Position numbers and translations under genes: made by a program
The notes under the pieces: generated by a model
Databases searched by the model: none
The model's input: only the letters and a program-made list of their open reading frames with translations
Told to the model about the DNA's origin: nothing
From: Clostridia bacterium
GTDB taxonomy: Bacteria > Bacillota > Clostridia > Lachnospirales > Cellulosilyticaceae
DNA: 64,000 bases
Direction: 5' to 3'
Assembly: GCA_029239755.1 (NCBI GenBank)
Contig: JARBUI010000002.1
Span: 62,001 to 126,000 of the forward strand
In this document: positions 36,548 to 45,348 of the stretch, piece after piece
How positions within the stretch are numbered: the first letter of the stretch is position 1
Layout of the letters: every line of letters begins with the position of its first letter

Positions 36548-36675
36548 AGAATAGTAGTCCTTACTGTCCTTACTTTTTATAATATTAACCTTAACTTTCT
36601 ATATTATACCATATATTGCGACATTTTAACCACCTGCAGGAATAATTTTATTGGGGAGCAACTTATTAAAGTGCC

Positions 36676-36756
36676 GCAAGGGGATATAAGGGCAGACTTC
36701 ATCTTTCCGTCGTCAGGCTCCCAGTCAAGCTGAAGCCTCCCCTTATATCCCCTTGC
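36676..36756 (+). repeat. 81-nt structured palindrome, copy A
   Basis: A perfect 17-bp outer stem (GCAAGGGGATATAAGGG and its complement) closes a core with an inner CTTCA/TGAAG stem and a conserved loop (TTTCCGTCG...GGCTCC). A second copy of exactly the same length but opposite orientation lies at 40155-40235. The cores match while the stems differ in sequence but keep pairing, which argues for selection on structure. Confidence 0.7.
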
Positions 36757-36948
36757 TATTATTTGAAAAGATAGTGTTAAAAAGAATTTATAGCATGTCT
36801 GTCTATAATTTTATTCTACTTATATTTTACACAGTCCTACTATAGTCACAACGTGCCATTGGACAACATAAGAAAACTATTAAGTGTTAATAAGAAAATA
36901 CACCCTCAAGAGGTTATGAAGACTCCCCATATTCAATGCAAAATGTCT

Positions 36949-37362
36949 TTAAAGTTTTTTAAGTAGTGAGCTTATGTCATTATTAGTTATATCTATATCA
37001 TTATATTGGGGTTGGCCCATGCCCCATATTGCCAATCGTTCAACTTTTCTTAATTCATTGTTACTAAGTTGACTAAAAATATGAAATTTTCCTTTAGCTA
37101 CTTTATCATACCACCTAGCGTCCTTATTTTTGTGGCTACCTTTTCCATGTCCAACCATCCTATCATAAAGACTTGTATTAGCTGAATTACCAACCATTCC
37201 AACATAAATAACATTATCCTTATCATCAAATAGAAAATATATTCCTCTTTTATAGCTAGTATTTCTTCCACAAAAATTACTTGTTTCCATAGTTTGCTTC
37301 TTGATAAAACTTTCATTTAAAACAGCAGCACATATTATATGAACTAATTCTTTTTTTAACAT
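36949..37362 (-). CDS. GIY-YIG domain protein
   Basis: A 137-residue protein. The GIY-YIG nuclease core is visible: KRGIYFLFDDKDNVIYVGMV (GIY and YVG elements, about 38-57), LYDRMVGHGKGSHKN with the catalytic-type arginine, then a glutamate in VERLAIWGMGQPQYND. This fold is found in homing endonucleases, repair enzymes and mobile-element proteins. GAGGGAT precedes the ATG. It is the last gene of a two-gene unit within the patch flanked by inverted palindromes. Confidence 0.82.
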   Translation of the reverse strand: MLKKELVHIICAAVLNESFIKKQTMETSNFCGRNTSYKRGIYFLFDDKDNVIYVGMVGNSANTSLYDRMVGHGKGSHKNKDARWYDKVAKGKFHIFSQLSNNELRKVERLAIWGMGQPQYNDIDITNNDISSLLKKL

Positions 37363-37397
37363 TTTTTATCCCTCATTAAATTGGCTTGTAAACAAAT

Positions 37398-37787
37398 CTA
37401 ATCAACCATAAATCTATAAATTTGTACAAAAAAATATTCTAACCTTTCAAAAAACCTAACACATCTATAATCTCGCATTTTCCATGTACGGCATACTTCT
37501 ATGTTTCTTTCATACTCCTTCTTAAAATCCTCTAAAAAGAATTTCAATTCTTTCTGCACTAAGAAATTATCCTTTTGACTTTCCATTTCATTTTCTAAAT
37601 TATAAAAGGTGGATAATACTATTGCTTTATCTACATAATTTATTATCCTAGAACTTATTCTATGCATGTTGCACCAATCATTTACATCAGCATCAATATC
37701 CTTTGCTAATGAATTAATTAGTAGTTCACATTCATTAAATAATTTATCTTGCTCATCATATATATCCTGCCACTTTTCTATCTCCAT
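37398..37787 (-). CDS. Hypothetical 129-residue helical protein
   Basis: No family recognised. An all-helical, charged protein with several tryptophans (IEKWQDIYDEQ, DVNDWCNMHRISSRIIN, CRTWKMRDYR) and a final hydrophobic helix. GAGGAGG precedes the ATG by seven bases. It is 35 bases before the GIY-YIG gene and surely co-transcribed with it, so it may be its partner or inhibitor; this is inference. Confidence 0.55.
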   Translation of the reverse strand: MEIEKWQDIYDEQDKLFNECELLINSLAKDIDADVNDWCNMHRISSRIINYVDKAIVLSTFYNLENEMESQKDNFLVQKELKFFLEDFKKEYERNIEVCRTWKMRDYRCVRFFERLEYFFVQIYRFMVD

Positions 37788-38235
37788 TAAAATGCCTCCT
37801 CATTATATTAAAAATATTTTAGTTAATTGCGAAACTCTCATCCCCCTGTAAAATACATATTTATGAAAATAATTTCTATAGATTTCTCACTTTTCAAGGA
37901 AAAACTTACTTTATTTGCTTGTAGATTTGTGAATAAGTCTACGTTTTCCATGTTTTATTACATAGACTTTTTAAAGTTTTATCCTAGAAAGCCTATGTCT
38001 TCGTTGAAATCATTAAAATTTACCACACTTCTTAGGTTTTTAGTTTCTCAATTACCTATTAAAAATATTAGTAACTGTTCCGTTAGTCCTTTGAATTTAA
38101 AGTTTTACTGTGTAAAAATTGAATGAATATACAGGTAACGTTGATAATCCCCATATTTATGCATATCTATTTAAAAAATATGATACCATAGCCTAAAAAT
38201 GATAAAAAAACTAAACAGTTACAAATAATATATAT
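37788..38235. other. Gene-free spacer in the accessory patch
   Basis: About 450 AT-rich bases between the MORN-AAA gene and the two-gene unit. A 99-codon plus-strand frame at 37827 has no ribosome site and an implausible composition. On the minus strand, runs of 15-25 sensible codons are interrupted by stops, which could be a decayed gene or chance. Confidence 0.4.
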
Positions 38236-39300
38236 CTACTCTATACTTCTTAAAATATCAGACTTCATTAATAACTCCAAGTCTATGCTTGAATACTTTT
38301 TTAGCGCCATAACCCTATTAGCATGAAAGGCAATACTCTTTTCAAATATATTCCTTACTGTTCGTGCATTGCCAAAATTCTCATTTTTATTTTTCAGCAA
38401 TCTTTTAATATGATCTTCAAGTATATGCTCACCTTCATTATCTAACCTATAGGAACTATTATTACAAAAATATTTAAAAATATCTATCAGTTCCTTATCA
38501 TTGTAGTCATCAAAAAAAATATACCTATTAAATCTTGAAGAAAGACCAGGATTAGACACTATAAAGTTATCCATTAGTTTCGGATACCCCGCTACAACAA
38601 CAACTAAATTGTCTCGATAATCTTCCATAATTTTTAATAAAGTATCTATTGCTTCTTGTCCATATTCGTCACTAGAAGATAATGTATACGCCTCATCAAT
38701 AAATAAAACTCCTCCTATTGCCTGATTTATTATTGCTTCAGTCTTTAAAGCAGTTTGTCCGAGATAACCCGCTACCATCCCTGCGCGATTAGTTTCTATG
38801 AGATGACCTTTTGAAAGATAACCTAATTCGTATAATATCTTTGACAAAATACGAGCTACAGTAGTTTTTCCAGTACCTGGATTACCTGTAAATACCATGT
38901 GTAACGAAATTTTCGGTACTTTTAAACCTTCTTGCTTCCTTAATCGTTGAAGTTTTACAAAATTAATTAAATTGTTTATTTCTCTCTTAACGTTTATAAT
39001 ACCAATAAAAGAATTTAACTCATCAATATACTCATTTAATTTTGTTGAATCTAAACTTTTTTCAAATATATTTTCTCTGGGATGCCCATTATCCCAACTT
39101 CCAGAGAAAATCACTTGTTTATCCTCATCTAACAAAGTACCTTGTCCATGATAAACTCCATTTGCCCACATACCTTCATATTGAAGTTTACCTGATTGAT
39201 AAAATGATCTTCCATATCCATTTGCTTGGCCATCTTTGTAGTTTCCTTCAAATTTCAAAATACCATCTGGATAGTATCGCTCCGTATACTCTCTTAACAT
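38236..39300 (-). CDS. MORN-repeat/AAA+ ATPase fusion (CbxX/SpoVK-like)
   Basis: A 354-residue protein. Residues 1-75 hold about three MORN repeats (YYPDGILKFEGNYKDGQANGYG, YEGMWANGVYHGQGTL). The rest is a CbxX/CfxQ-type AAA+ module with Walker A FTGNPGTGKTTVAR (about 133-146), Walker B GVLFIDEAYTL, sensor region VVVVAGYPKLMDNF, arginine finger region LSSRFNRYIFF, and a C-terminal lid (GNARTVRNIFEKSI). Relatives include SpoVK and EccA-like ATPases that remodel protein complexes. MORN repeats often bind membranes or mediate contacts. The target is unknown. Confidence 0.85.
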   Translation of the reverse strand: MLREYTERYYPDGILKFEGNYKDGQANGYGRSFYQSGKLQYEGMWANGVYHGQGTLLDEDKQVIFSGSWDNGHPRENIFEKSLDSTKLNEYIDELNSFIGIINVKREINNLINFVKLQRLRKQEGLKVPKISLHMVFTGNPGTGKTTVARILSKILYELGYLSKGHLIETNRAGMVAGYLGQTALKTEAIINQAIGGVLFIDEAYTLSSSDEYGQEAIDTLLKIMEDYRDNLVVVVAGYPKLMDNFIVSNPGLSSRFNRYIFFDDYNDKELIDIFKYFCNNSSYRLDNEGEHILEDHIKRLLKNKNENFGNARTVRNIFEKSIAFHANRVMALKKYSSIDLELLMKSDILRSIE

Positions 39301-39610
39301 CTATTTCTCCTCACCCATGAGCTACATGTTTTCTACATGTTTTCTAAATTTTTATATTCTTTTATAATATACATACTTTATCTTAGTTGTAGCAATTATG
39401 TATTGTTTTATTGACCTTACATACTTTATTCAATGCTATGCCTAAATACAATCAACTAATTAGTTTCACTACACCTATATGCAGTCTGAAGCACTAATTA
39501 GATCATCCATCTTAAATCTTATTAGCCCTTTTCTCAGCATTAAAAGAGTTGCCTAGTCATCTAGAACTTTTCTTTAATATATAAATTAATGATTAAATAA
39601 CTTGATTATC

Positions 39611-39681
39611 TATCGTAGTGGAAGGTCTTAAGCACTTGCCGGTTTCAAACAAGGCGAACACGGAGACTTGCCACTACGATA
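39611..39681. repeat. Imperfect palindrome with 11-bp terminal stem
   Basis: TATCGTAGTGG at 39611 is perfectly complementary to CCACTACGATA at 39671. The 49-base interior contains CACGGAG and CAAGGCG words that weakly recall the core of the 81-nt palindromes nearby. It may be a more distant member of that family. Confidence 0.5.
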
Positions 39682-40154
39682 AGATATAAACATGTAACTT
39701 ATTAATCATTTTCTATATATCTTAGTTTCTTTTAAGTTTTTTCTTTCTGTTGGTATCCTCTAACAGTTCTTTAGCAACTTGAATGTTTTTTCCTCTCTCC
39801 TCCATTTGCCAAACTACAGATCTCCTTCTATTCTTTTACTTACACTAGATATAAACTTTTCTTATAACGAGTCTGCTTGTTCTACTGATTAACACTTTGT
39901 TTACATCTCACTTTAATCCATCTCTTTAACACTCATTTGCAAAAATAGCTAATCCCAGTTTACTTTTCATGCTAAATAATGCATCACACATAATGTTACA
40001 TTATCTGTGTTAGTATACGACTTCCTCTCCTTTTACTATTCTTTAAACATTTTACAACATTTTTAATCACTATTCTATAATATTCCATACTATTATATAT
40101 TTTATAATTATTATTCACTTTATTTGATCATTATCCAGCGTCTTTTAACAGCTA

Positions 40155-40235
40155 GCAAGGGGAAGTGGGGGGAATTTTCAGTTCGACTTGGAGCGTGTCG
40201 ACGGAGAAATGAAAACTCCCCTCACTTTCCCTTGC
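40155..40235 (-). repeat. 81-nt structured palindrome, copy B (inverted)
   Basis: Same length and layout as copy A but on the opposite strand. The arms (40155-40180 and 40210-40235) pair over 26 positions, with three G-T pairs in the plus-strand reading. The core (CTCCGTCG...GCTCC) matches copy A, and so do flanking bases (GTGCC on one side, TA on the other). Stem bases differ from copy A with compensating changes. Confidence 0.7.
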
Positions 40236-40316
40236 GGCACTAATAAAACTGCCCAACGCAAAAAAGGACAAGCTACTGATCTTACTCAATATCTTGCCCT
40301 ACGAAATTCTTTTATT

Positions 40317-40679
40317 AAGTTGTTAACCAAATCTTTACGCCGAGTTCTGTATTAAACAGTCATCTATCTACGCCTATAGTTACCTATATGCTCTAGCGAC
40401 CTACCCAAAGACATAGCGAGCAGCTATTAAACGTCTTTCTATACGGTCTTGCTCCAGGTGGGGTTTACATAGCCCCTTTAGTCACCTAAAGGGCGGTGAG
40501 CTCTTACCTCGCCTTTCCATCCTTACCTATCTATTGATAGGTGGTCTATTTCTGTTGCACTTTCCTTAGAGTTGCCTCCACTGGGTGTTATCCAGCACCT
40601 TGCTCTTTGGAGCTCGGACGTTCCTCAAGTACTTCCTTTCGGAATTGTACGTGCGACTGTCTGACTTACTTAACAACTT
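40317..40679 (-). ncRNA. rnpB: RNase P RNA, bacterial
   Basis: Catalytic RNA of RNase P. On the minus strand the 5' region contains GAGGAACGTCCGAGCTCC, the conserved early helix/P4 strand, and the 3' end contains ACAGAACTCGGCGTAAAG, the other conserved block. The ends pair as P1 (AAGTTGTTAA near 40679 with its complement near 40317), which defines about 363 nt. It lies just upstream of the nucleoside kinase gene. Confidence 0.92.
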
Positions 40680-40712
40680 ATATACAATAACATATCCTAT
40701 TGTTCCTGTCAA

Positions 40713-42371
40713 TTAACTGAAAGAACTGCCGCCGACAAATTCTCTTAAAATAGAATTATTTGGAATACTTGCTGTATCTAATGTCAAAAAATACTCTAAA
40801 AATTTCAGCATGCGTTTAGCTTCTGCATAAAAAGGCGAAGTCCTCTCAATCCTGAATAACAAGGGCTCGGCTTTTTGTTTGAGTACAGACAGTTCATAAA
40901 TAAGCACTGAATTAAACATGACATCTGCTTCCTCTTGGAATGGAAAAATGTTCTTGTTTTCCCCTCTTCTTACGGAAGCCCATATTTCCATTGTTCGCTC
41001 CGGCGAAGTGCCCCTATACTGATTATCTCTTACCATGCGTCTCATAAGTCTTGTATCTGTTGTTGGGATTCTATTATGATAGTCAATATTAAGCTGTGTC
41101 AGGCAGCTGATATAAACTTTAAATTTATTTTCTTTTGCTATAGCATAGCTTAATTTTTCATTAAGGCCATGAATACCCTCGACAACAAGTATATCTTCTT
41201 CTTCTAATTTAATACATTGTCCTTTGTATTCCCTCTGCCCGGTAACAAAGTTAAAGCGAGGAATTTCTACTTCTTCGCCCTGTATAAGTTTATTAACATG
41301 CTCATTAAACAGCGTTACATCTATTGCTTCCAGGGCTTCAAAGTCATACTGCCCGAATTCATCTCTTGGGGTATGCTCTCTGTTAACAAAATAATCATCA
41401 AGCGAAATAATATGCGGTCTCATCCCATTAACTCTTAATTGTATACAAAGTCTTTGGGCAAATGTCGTCTTCCCCGAAGAAGATGGTCCTGCAATAAGAA
41501 CAAGCTTGGTACACTTTTTTGCTAATATCTTGTCTGCTATTTCAGCTATTTTCTTTTCATGTAATGCCTCTGATATTTTGATAAGATCTTCTGCTTTCCC
41601 CTTAGAAATGATATCATTTAATGAACCTACAATATCCACATCCATAATTCTTGCCCATTTCTCTGATTCTCTAAAGACTTCAGATAATTTAGGCTGGGGA
41701 GCAAATTCTGCAAGCTGCATAGGATTTTGTTCATTTGGAAACTGTAGCGCAAAGCCATGGGCATAAGGAATGAGTTTAAAGAGTGTAATATGTCTTGTAT
41801 TCGTTACCATATAGCCATAAAAATAATCTTTGATATGATCTAGACAATAGACATTTACCGTGGAAGTTCTTCGGTATTTAAATAATCTCTTTTTATCTAA
41901 CCTATTCTCCTTTTCAAAAAGATCCAGAGCCTCCTCAATACCTAAGATCTGCTTAGTGATAGGCAGCTCTTCTTTTACAATCTCATGCATCGCTGATTCT
42001 ATTTTTGAGATAGATTCAGGCGTACACAAGCATTGGTCTTCAAACTCACAAAAGTACCCTCCTGTTATATGGTGGTTCACTAATATGTTGCACCCTGGAA
42101 ACACTCTTTTTGCAGCTGCAATGAGTAAAAAGGTAGCACTTCTTTGATAAACTCTCATGCCATCCTTGTGGCTTAAGTCCATAAATTCTAAGTTTTCCAC
42201 ATCTTCGTTTAATGCAGTACATAATTCTTTAAAACTGCTTCCTATTTTGGCAAGCATAATAGGAAAGCGATAGTCTTGTTTTACGTACTCCGCTATTTCA
42301 AAGAGTTTAATCCCCTTATTAAAATGTAGCTTTTTACCATTTTTTAATACAACATTTATTTGTTCACTCAT
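40713..42371 (-). CDS. Uridine-kinase-like nucleoside kinase with TGS domain
   Basis: A 552-residue protein. An N-terminal TGS-like domain (VVLKNGKKLHFNKGIKLFEIAEYV) and a threonyl-tRNA-synthetase-like second domain (NHHITGGYFCEFE) precede a uridine kinase/phosphoribulokinase domain. The kinase P-loop reads LIAGPSSSGKTTFAQRL (about 290-306), with HIISLDDYFVNREHTPRDEFG and VVEGIHGLNEKL after it. Such fused kinases are common in Clostridia and Bacteroidetes; the substrate is presumed to be a nucleoside but is not settled by sequence. Confidence 0.88.
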   Translation of the reverse strand: MSEQINVVLKNGKKLHFNKGIKLFEIAEYVKQDYRFPIMLAKIGSSFKELCTALNEDVENLEFMDLSHKDGMRVYQRSATFLLIAAAKRVFPGCNILVNHHITGGYFCEFEDQCLCTPESISKIESAMHEIVKEELPITKQILGIEEALDLFEKENRLDKKRLFKYRRTSTVNVYCLDHIKDYFYGYMVTNTRHITLFKLIPYAHGFALQFPNEQNPMQLAEFAPQPKLSEVFRESEKWARIMDVDIVGSLNDIISKGKAEDLIKISEALHEKKIAEIADKILAKKCTKLVLIAGPSSSGKTTFAQRLCIQLRVNGMRPHIISLDDYFVNREHTPRDEFGQYDFEALEAIDVTLFNEHVNKLIQGEEVEIPRFNFVTGQREYKGQCIKLEEEDILVVEGIHGLNEKLSYAIAKENKFKVYISCLTQLNIDYHNRIPTTDTRLMRRMVRDNQYRGTSPERTMEIWASVRRGENKNIFPFQEEADVMFNSVLIYELSVLKQKAEPLLFRIERTSPFYAEAKRMLKFLEYFLTLDTASIPNNSILREFVGGSSFS

Positions 42372-42385
42372 ATGATTTCACCTTC

Positions 42386-43486
42386 TTATTTAATGTGTAT
42401 CGCCTCGCAATTGACAGCTGAACTCATAGCATGCATACCTTTTAATCTGCTGTTAAGTTCAGATGTAATGTATGCCATTGCTATATTTTCTGATACGTAG
42501 TGTCCTATATCAATAACCGTTAGGCCTAAAGCACTGGCTTCTTGTGCTTCATGAAATTTAATATCACTGGTTATATATACATCTGCAACTTCACTTGCCC
42601 TTTTAATAAAACTGCTTCCGCTTCCTGAACATACTGCGACTCTTTTAATACGCTTATTCTCAGTATTTGTTACCCTTACATGGGAAATGTTCAACATTTG
42701 CTTTAACTTCATTATTAGATCGTCCAGTGTCGTCTCTTGTTCTAGCTCTCCATATCTTCCTATTCCGCTGGTCTTATTCATATTATTTAAAGTATATACA
42801 TCATAAGCCATTTCTTCATAAGGATGAACTTCTTTTATGGCTTGCAACATTTTCTTCATATCTTTTGGATGTATCATAAATTCTATTTTTCTTTCATTAA
42901 CCTTTTGCAGGCAATTGACTGTTCCCAAATAGGGGATACTGCCTTGCAGCGGCACAAAGGTTCCCTCCCCTTCAAGTGTAAAGGTACATCCTTTATACTG
43001 GCCTATATTGCACATATCCTTCTCTATAATGATATCTCTTATCTGTTCATAACTTTCTTCCGGAACATATACAGCTACTTTATATAGCTTTTCTGAATGA
43101 GATATATGTAAGACTTGTGTATGACCAATGGCTAACTTTTGGCATAAAATATCATTGATACCACCTTCTGCAATATCATAGTTTGTATGCATGGCATAGA
43201 CCGCAATATCATGACAAATCGCCTTTTGAATGATACTTCCTTTAGGTGTATCAAAATCAATGCAATATAAAGGCTTAAAGATAAACGGATGATGGGTTAC
43301 AATACACTGCGCCTCTTTTTCTATCGCTTCATCTAAAACCTGTTCATTTAAGTCCAGTGCACATAGTATTCTGTCTATCTTTTGTTTTCTTGTTCCTATC
43401 ATAAGCCCTACATTATCCCAACTCTCTGCAAGGTACGGTGGGGCAATTTCTTCTAAAGTTTTGATCACATCATTTAAAATATACAT
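42386..43486 (-). CDS. Nif3-like dinuclear metal-centre protein (YqfO)
   Basis: A 366-residue Nif3 family protein. Conserved metal-site segments are present: AESWDNVGLMIG at the N-terminus, CIVTHHPFIFKPL with paired histidines, and DIKFHEAQEASALGLTVIDIGHYVSE near the end. The insert of about 130 residues (PII-like, including YKVAVYVPEESYEQIRDII) is typical of the YqfO form. It overlaps trmK by 13 bases, the conserved Firmicute pairing. Function unproven; GTP cyclohydrolase I type 2 is a common but weak annotation. Confidence 0.93.
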   Translation of the reverse strand: MYILNDVIKTLEEIAPPYLAESWDNVGLMIGTRKQKIDRILCALDLNEQVLDEAIEKEAQCIVTHHPFIFKPLYCIDFDTPKGSIIQKAICHDIAVYAMHTNYDIAEGGINDILCQKLAIGHTQVLHISHSEKLYKVAVYVPEESYEQIRDIIIEKDMCNIGQYKGCTFTLEGEGTFVPLQGSIPYLGTVNCLQKVNERKIEFMIHPKDMKKMLQAIKEVHPYEEMAYDVYTLNNMNKTSGIGRYGELEQETTLDDLIMKLKQMLNISHVRVTNTENKRIKRVAVCSGSGSSFIKRASEVADVYITSDIKFHEAQEASALGLTVIDIGHYVSENIAMAYITSELNSRLKGMHAMSSAVNCEAIHIK

Positions 43487-44163
43487 TGCATGACCTCTTT
43501 ATGCATTCTAGTTTCTTTTTCTAATTCCTTTTTTCTTTGGGACGTATATTCAGTGTCAATTTGACTGATGTTTTGATAGATCTCTGTCAGTTTGTCTTGT
43601 TTTCTAAGAATATACTCTTTAAAAGTTTCTGTTTTCTTATGAATAAGTATTTTTCCATACTCATACTCATAGTCCTTTTCGTATGCTTCATTGCCTAAAG
43701 CAGCCACAATAATAGTGTAGTATTTACCGTCTTCTTCTATGAACTTTTCATCCTCTATTTTAAATCCAATCGTGTGTAAGAACTTTCTAACAAGAGGAAT
43801 ATCTTGCTGAGGCTGTAAAATAAGCTTCTTTACCTCTTTAACTATTTGTGGGCTATTTTCTAAAATATCTATAATAAGATATCCTCCCATCCCTGCAATA
43901 ATAATCACATCAGCTTCGTCTTCTTTAATGCCTTTAAGTCCGTTAGCAAGTCTTAAGTCAATAGTATGAACCCCATAAGTCTTCATATTTAACCTGGCTT
44001 TTTCTAGTGGTCCCCTATTTATATCTGTTGCTATGCATGAAGCTGCTCTACTATTTCTCATAAGATATATAGGAATATGTGCATGGTCTGTTCCAACATC
44101 TACGACTTTACTCTCTTTTGGAACGCACTCAGCTATAGCATATAATCTTTTAGATAACTGCAC
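43474..44163 (-). CDS. trmK: tRNA (adenine22-N1)-methyltransferase TrmK
   Basis: Class I SAM methyltransferase of 229 residues forming m1A22 in tRNAs. The SAM site is VVDVGTDHAHIPIYL, followed by IATDINRGPLEKARLN and the catalytic-region motif VIIIAGMGGYLIIDIL. The C-terminal half is a coiled coil (LRKQDKLTEIYQNI...), as in the YqfN family. It lies between rpoD and the nif3-like gene, the order found in Bacillus. Confidence 0.93.
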   Translation of the reverse strand: MQLSKRLYAIAECVPKESKVVDVGTDHAHIPIYLMRNSRAASCIATDINRGPLEKARLNMKTYGVHTIDLRLANGLKGIKEDEADVIIIAGMGGYLIIDILENSPQIVKEVKKLILQPQQDIPLVRKFLHTIGFKIEDEKFIEEDGKYYTIIVAALGNEAYEKDYEYEYGKILIHKKTETFKEYILRKQDKLTEIYQNISQIDTEYTSQRKKELEKETRMHKEVMQCIF

Positions 44164-44235
44164 GTAAACACCTCTTTATTTCATTTTAATTTAAATACCC
44201 CAAATTATACAAAAGAGAAGTTGAATAATCAACTT

Positions 44236-45321
44236 CTATTCTAAGTAATCTTTAAGTTTTTTACTTCTGCTTGGGTGTCTTAATTTACGTAATGCTTTTG
44301 CCTCAATCTGTCTAATACGTTCTCTTGTTACATTAAACTCTTTACCAACTTCTTCAAGTGTTCTGGCCCTGCCATCATCAAGTCCAAATCTTAATCTAAG
44401 CACCTTTTGCTCTCTTTCAGTAAGCGTATCTAATACTTCTATAAGCTGTTCTTTTAAAAGTGTAAAAGCGGCTGCTTCTGCTGGAACAGGAATATCTTCA
44501 TCTGGAATGAAATCACCTAAGTGGCTGTCTTCCTCTTCTCCTATTGGCGTTTCTAATGAAACGGGTTCTTGAGAAATTTTCATAATTTCACGTACTTTAG
44601 AAACCGTCATTTCCATTTCTTTTGCAATTTCTTCTGGCTGAGGATCGCGTCCTAGTTCTTGAAGAAGTTGTCTTGAGACTCTCATAAGTTTATTAATTGT
44701 CTCTACCATATGAACAGGTATACGAATAGTACGGGCTTGGTCAGCGATGGCTCTAGTAATAGCTTGTCTAATCCACCATGTAGCATACGTACTGAACTTA
44801 AAGCCTTTTTCATAATCAAACTTTTCTACAGCTTTAATAAGCCCTAGGTTTCCTTCCTGAATGAGGTCGAGAAAGAGCATCCCGCGCCCAACATAGCGCT
44901 TTGCAATACTTACGACAAGTCTTAAGTTTGCCTCAGCTAATTTTTTCTTAGCTTCTTGATCCCCTTCTTCCATTCTTTGAGCAAGTTTTATCTCTTCATC
45001 CGCCGATAACAAAGGAACCTTGCCAATTTCTTTAAGGTACATACGCACTGGATCATCAATGCTTATACCCTCAGGTAAATTGCTAAAATCAATTTCTGTA
45101 TCATCTACTTCTATATCTGAAATATTACCGATTATATCAATGTTCTGCGCTTCTAAATATTCATAGATCTGTTCAATTCTGCTTGGTTCTAATTCCATAT
45201 CAGAAAACATTTCATTTATATCATCTTGTTCCAAAATACCTTTTTTATCTTTTGCAATATTAATGAGTTGATCAAGTTTTGCCTTAAATGCCAGTTTTTG
45301 TTCTGCTAAGTCTTTCACCAT
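44236..45321 (-). CDS. rpoD: Primary sigma factor RpoD (SigA)
   Basis: Housekeeping sigma-70 of about 361 residues. Region 1.2 ([21 protein letters not shown]), region 2 ([39 protein letters not shown] in part), the [21 protein letters not shown] segment, region 3 and region 4 with the HTH ([24 protein letters not shown]) are all intact. The ATG at 45321 follows AAAGG by seven bases; a TTG two codons earlier is less likely. It is the third gene of the Firmicute dnaG-rpoD-trmK-nif3 group. Confidence 0.98.
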   Translation of the reverse strand: MVKDLAEQKLAFKAKLDQLINIAKDKKGILEQDDINEMFSDMELEPSRIEQIYEYLEAQNIDIIGNISDIEVDDTEIDFSNLPEGISIDDPVRMYLKEIGKVPLLSADEEIKLAQRMEEGDQEAKKKLAEANLRLVVSIAKRYVGRGMLFLDLIQEGNLGLIKAVEKFDYEKGFKFSTYATWWIRQAITRAIADQARTIRIPVHMVETINKLMRVSRQLLQELGRDPQPEEIAKEMEMTVSKVREIMKISQEPVSLETPIGEEEDSHLGDFIPDEDIPVPAEAAAFTLLKEQLIEVLDTLTEREQKVLRLRFGLDDGRARTLEEVGKEFNVTRERIRQIEAKALRKLRHPSRSKKLKDYLE

Positions 45322-45348
45322 TATCAATCCTTTCTCCTGTCTACTATT

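Larger units (their letters stand above)
39301..40316. other. Kilobase spacer upstream of rnpB
   Basis: No gene supported on either strand over about 1,000 AT-rich bases. It contains an 11-bp-stem hairpin at 39611-39681 and palindrome copy B at 40155-40235, both listed separately. Confidence 0.5.

Noticed and set aside
37827..38126. 99-codon plus-strand frame between accessory genes
   Set aside because: No ribosome site and unlikely composition; the opposite strand is equally unconvincing.
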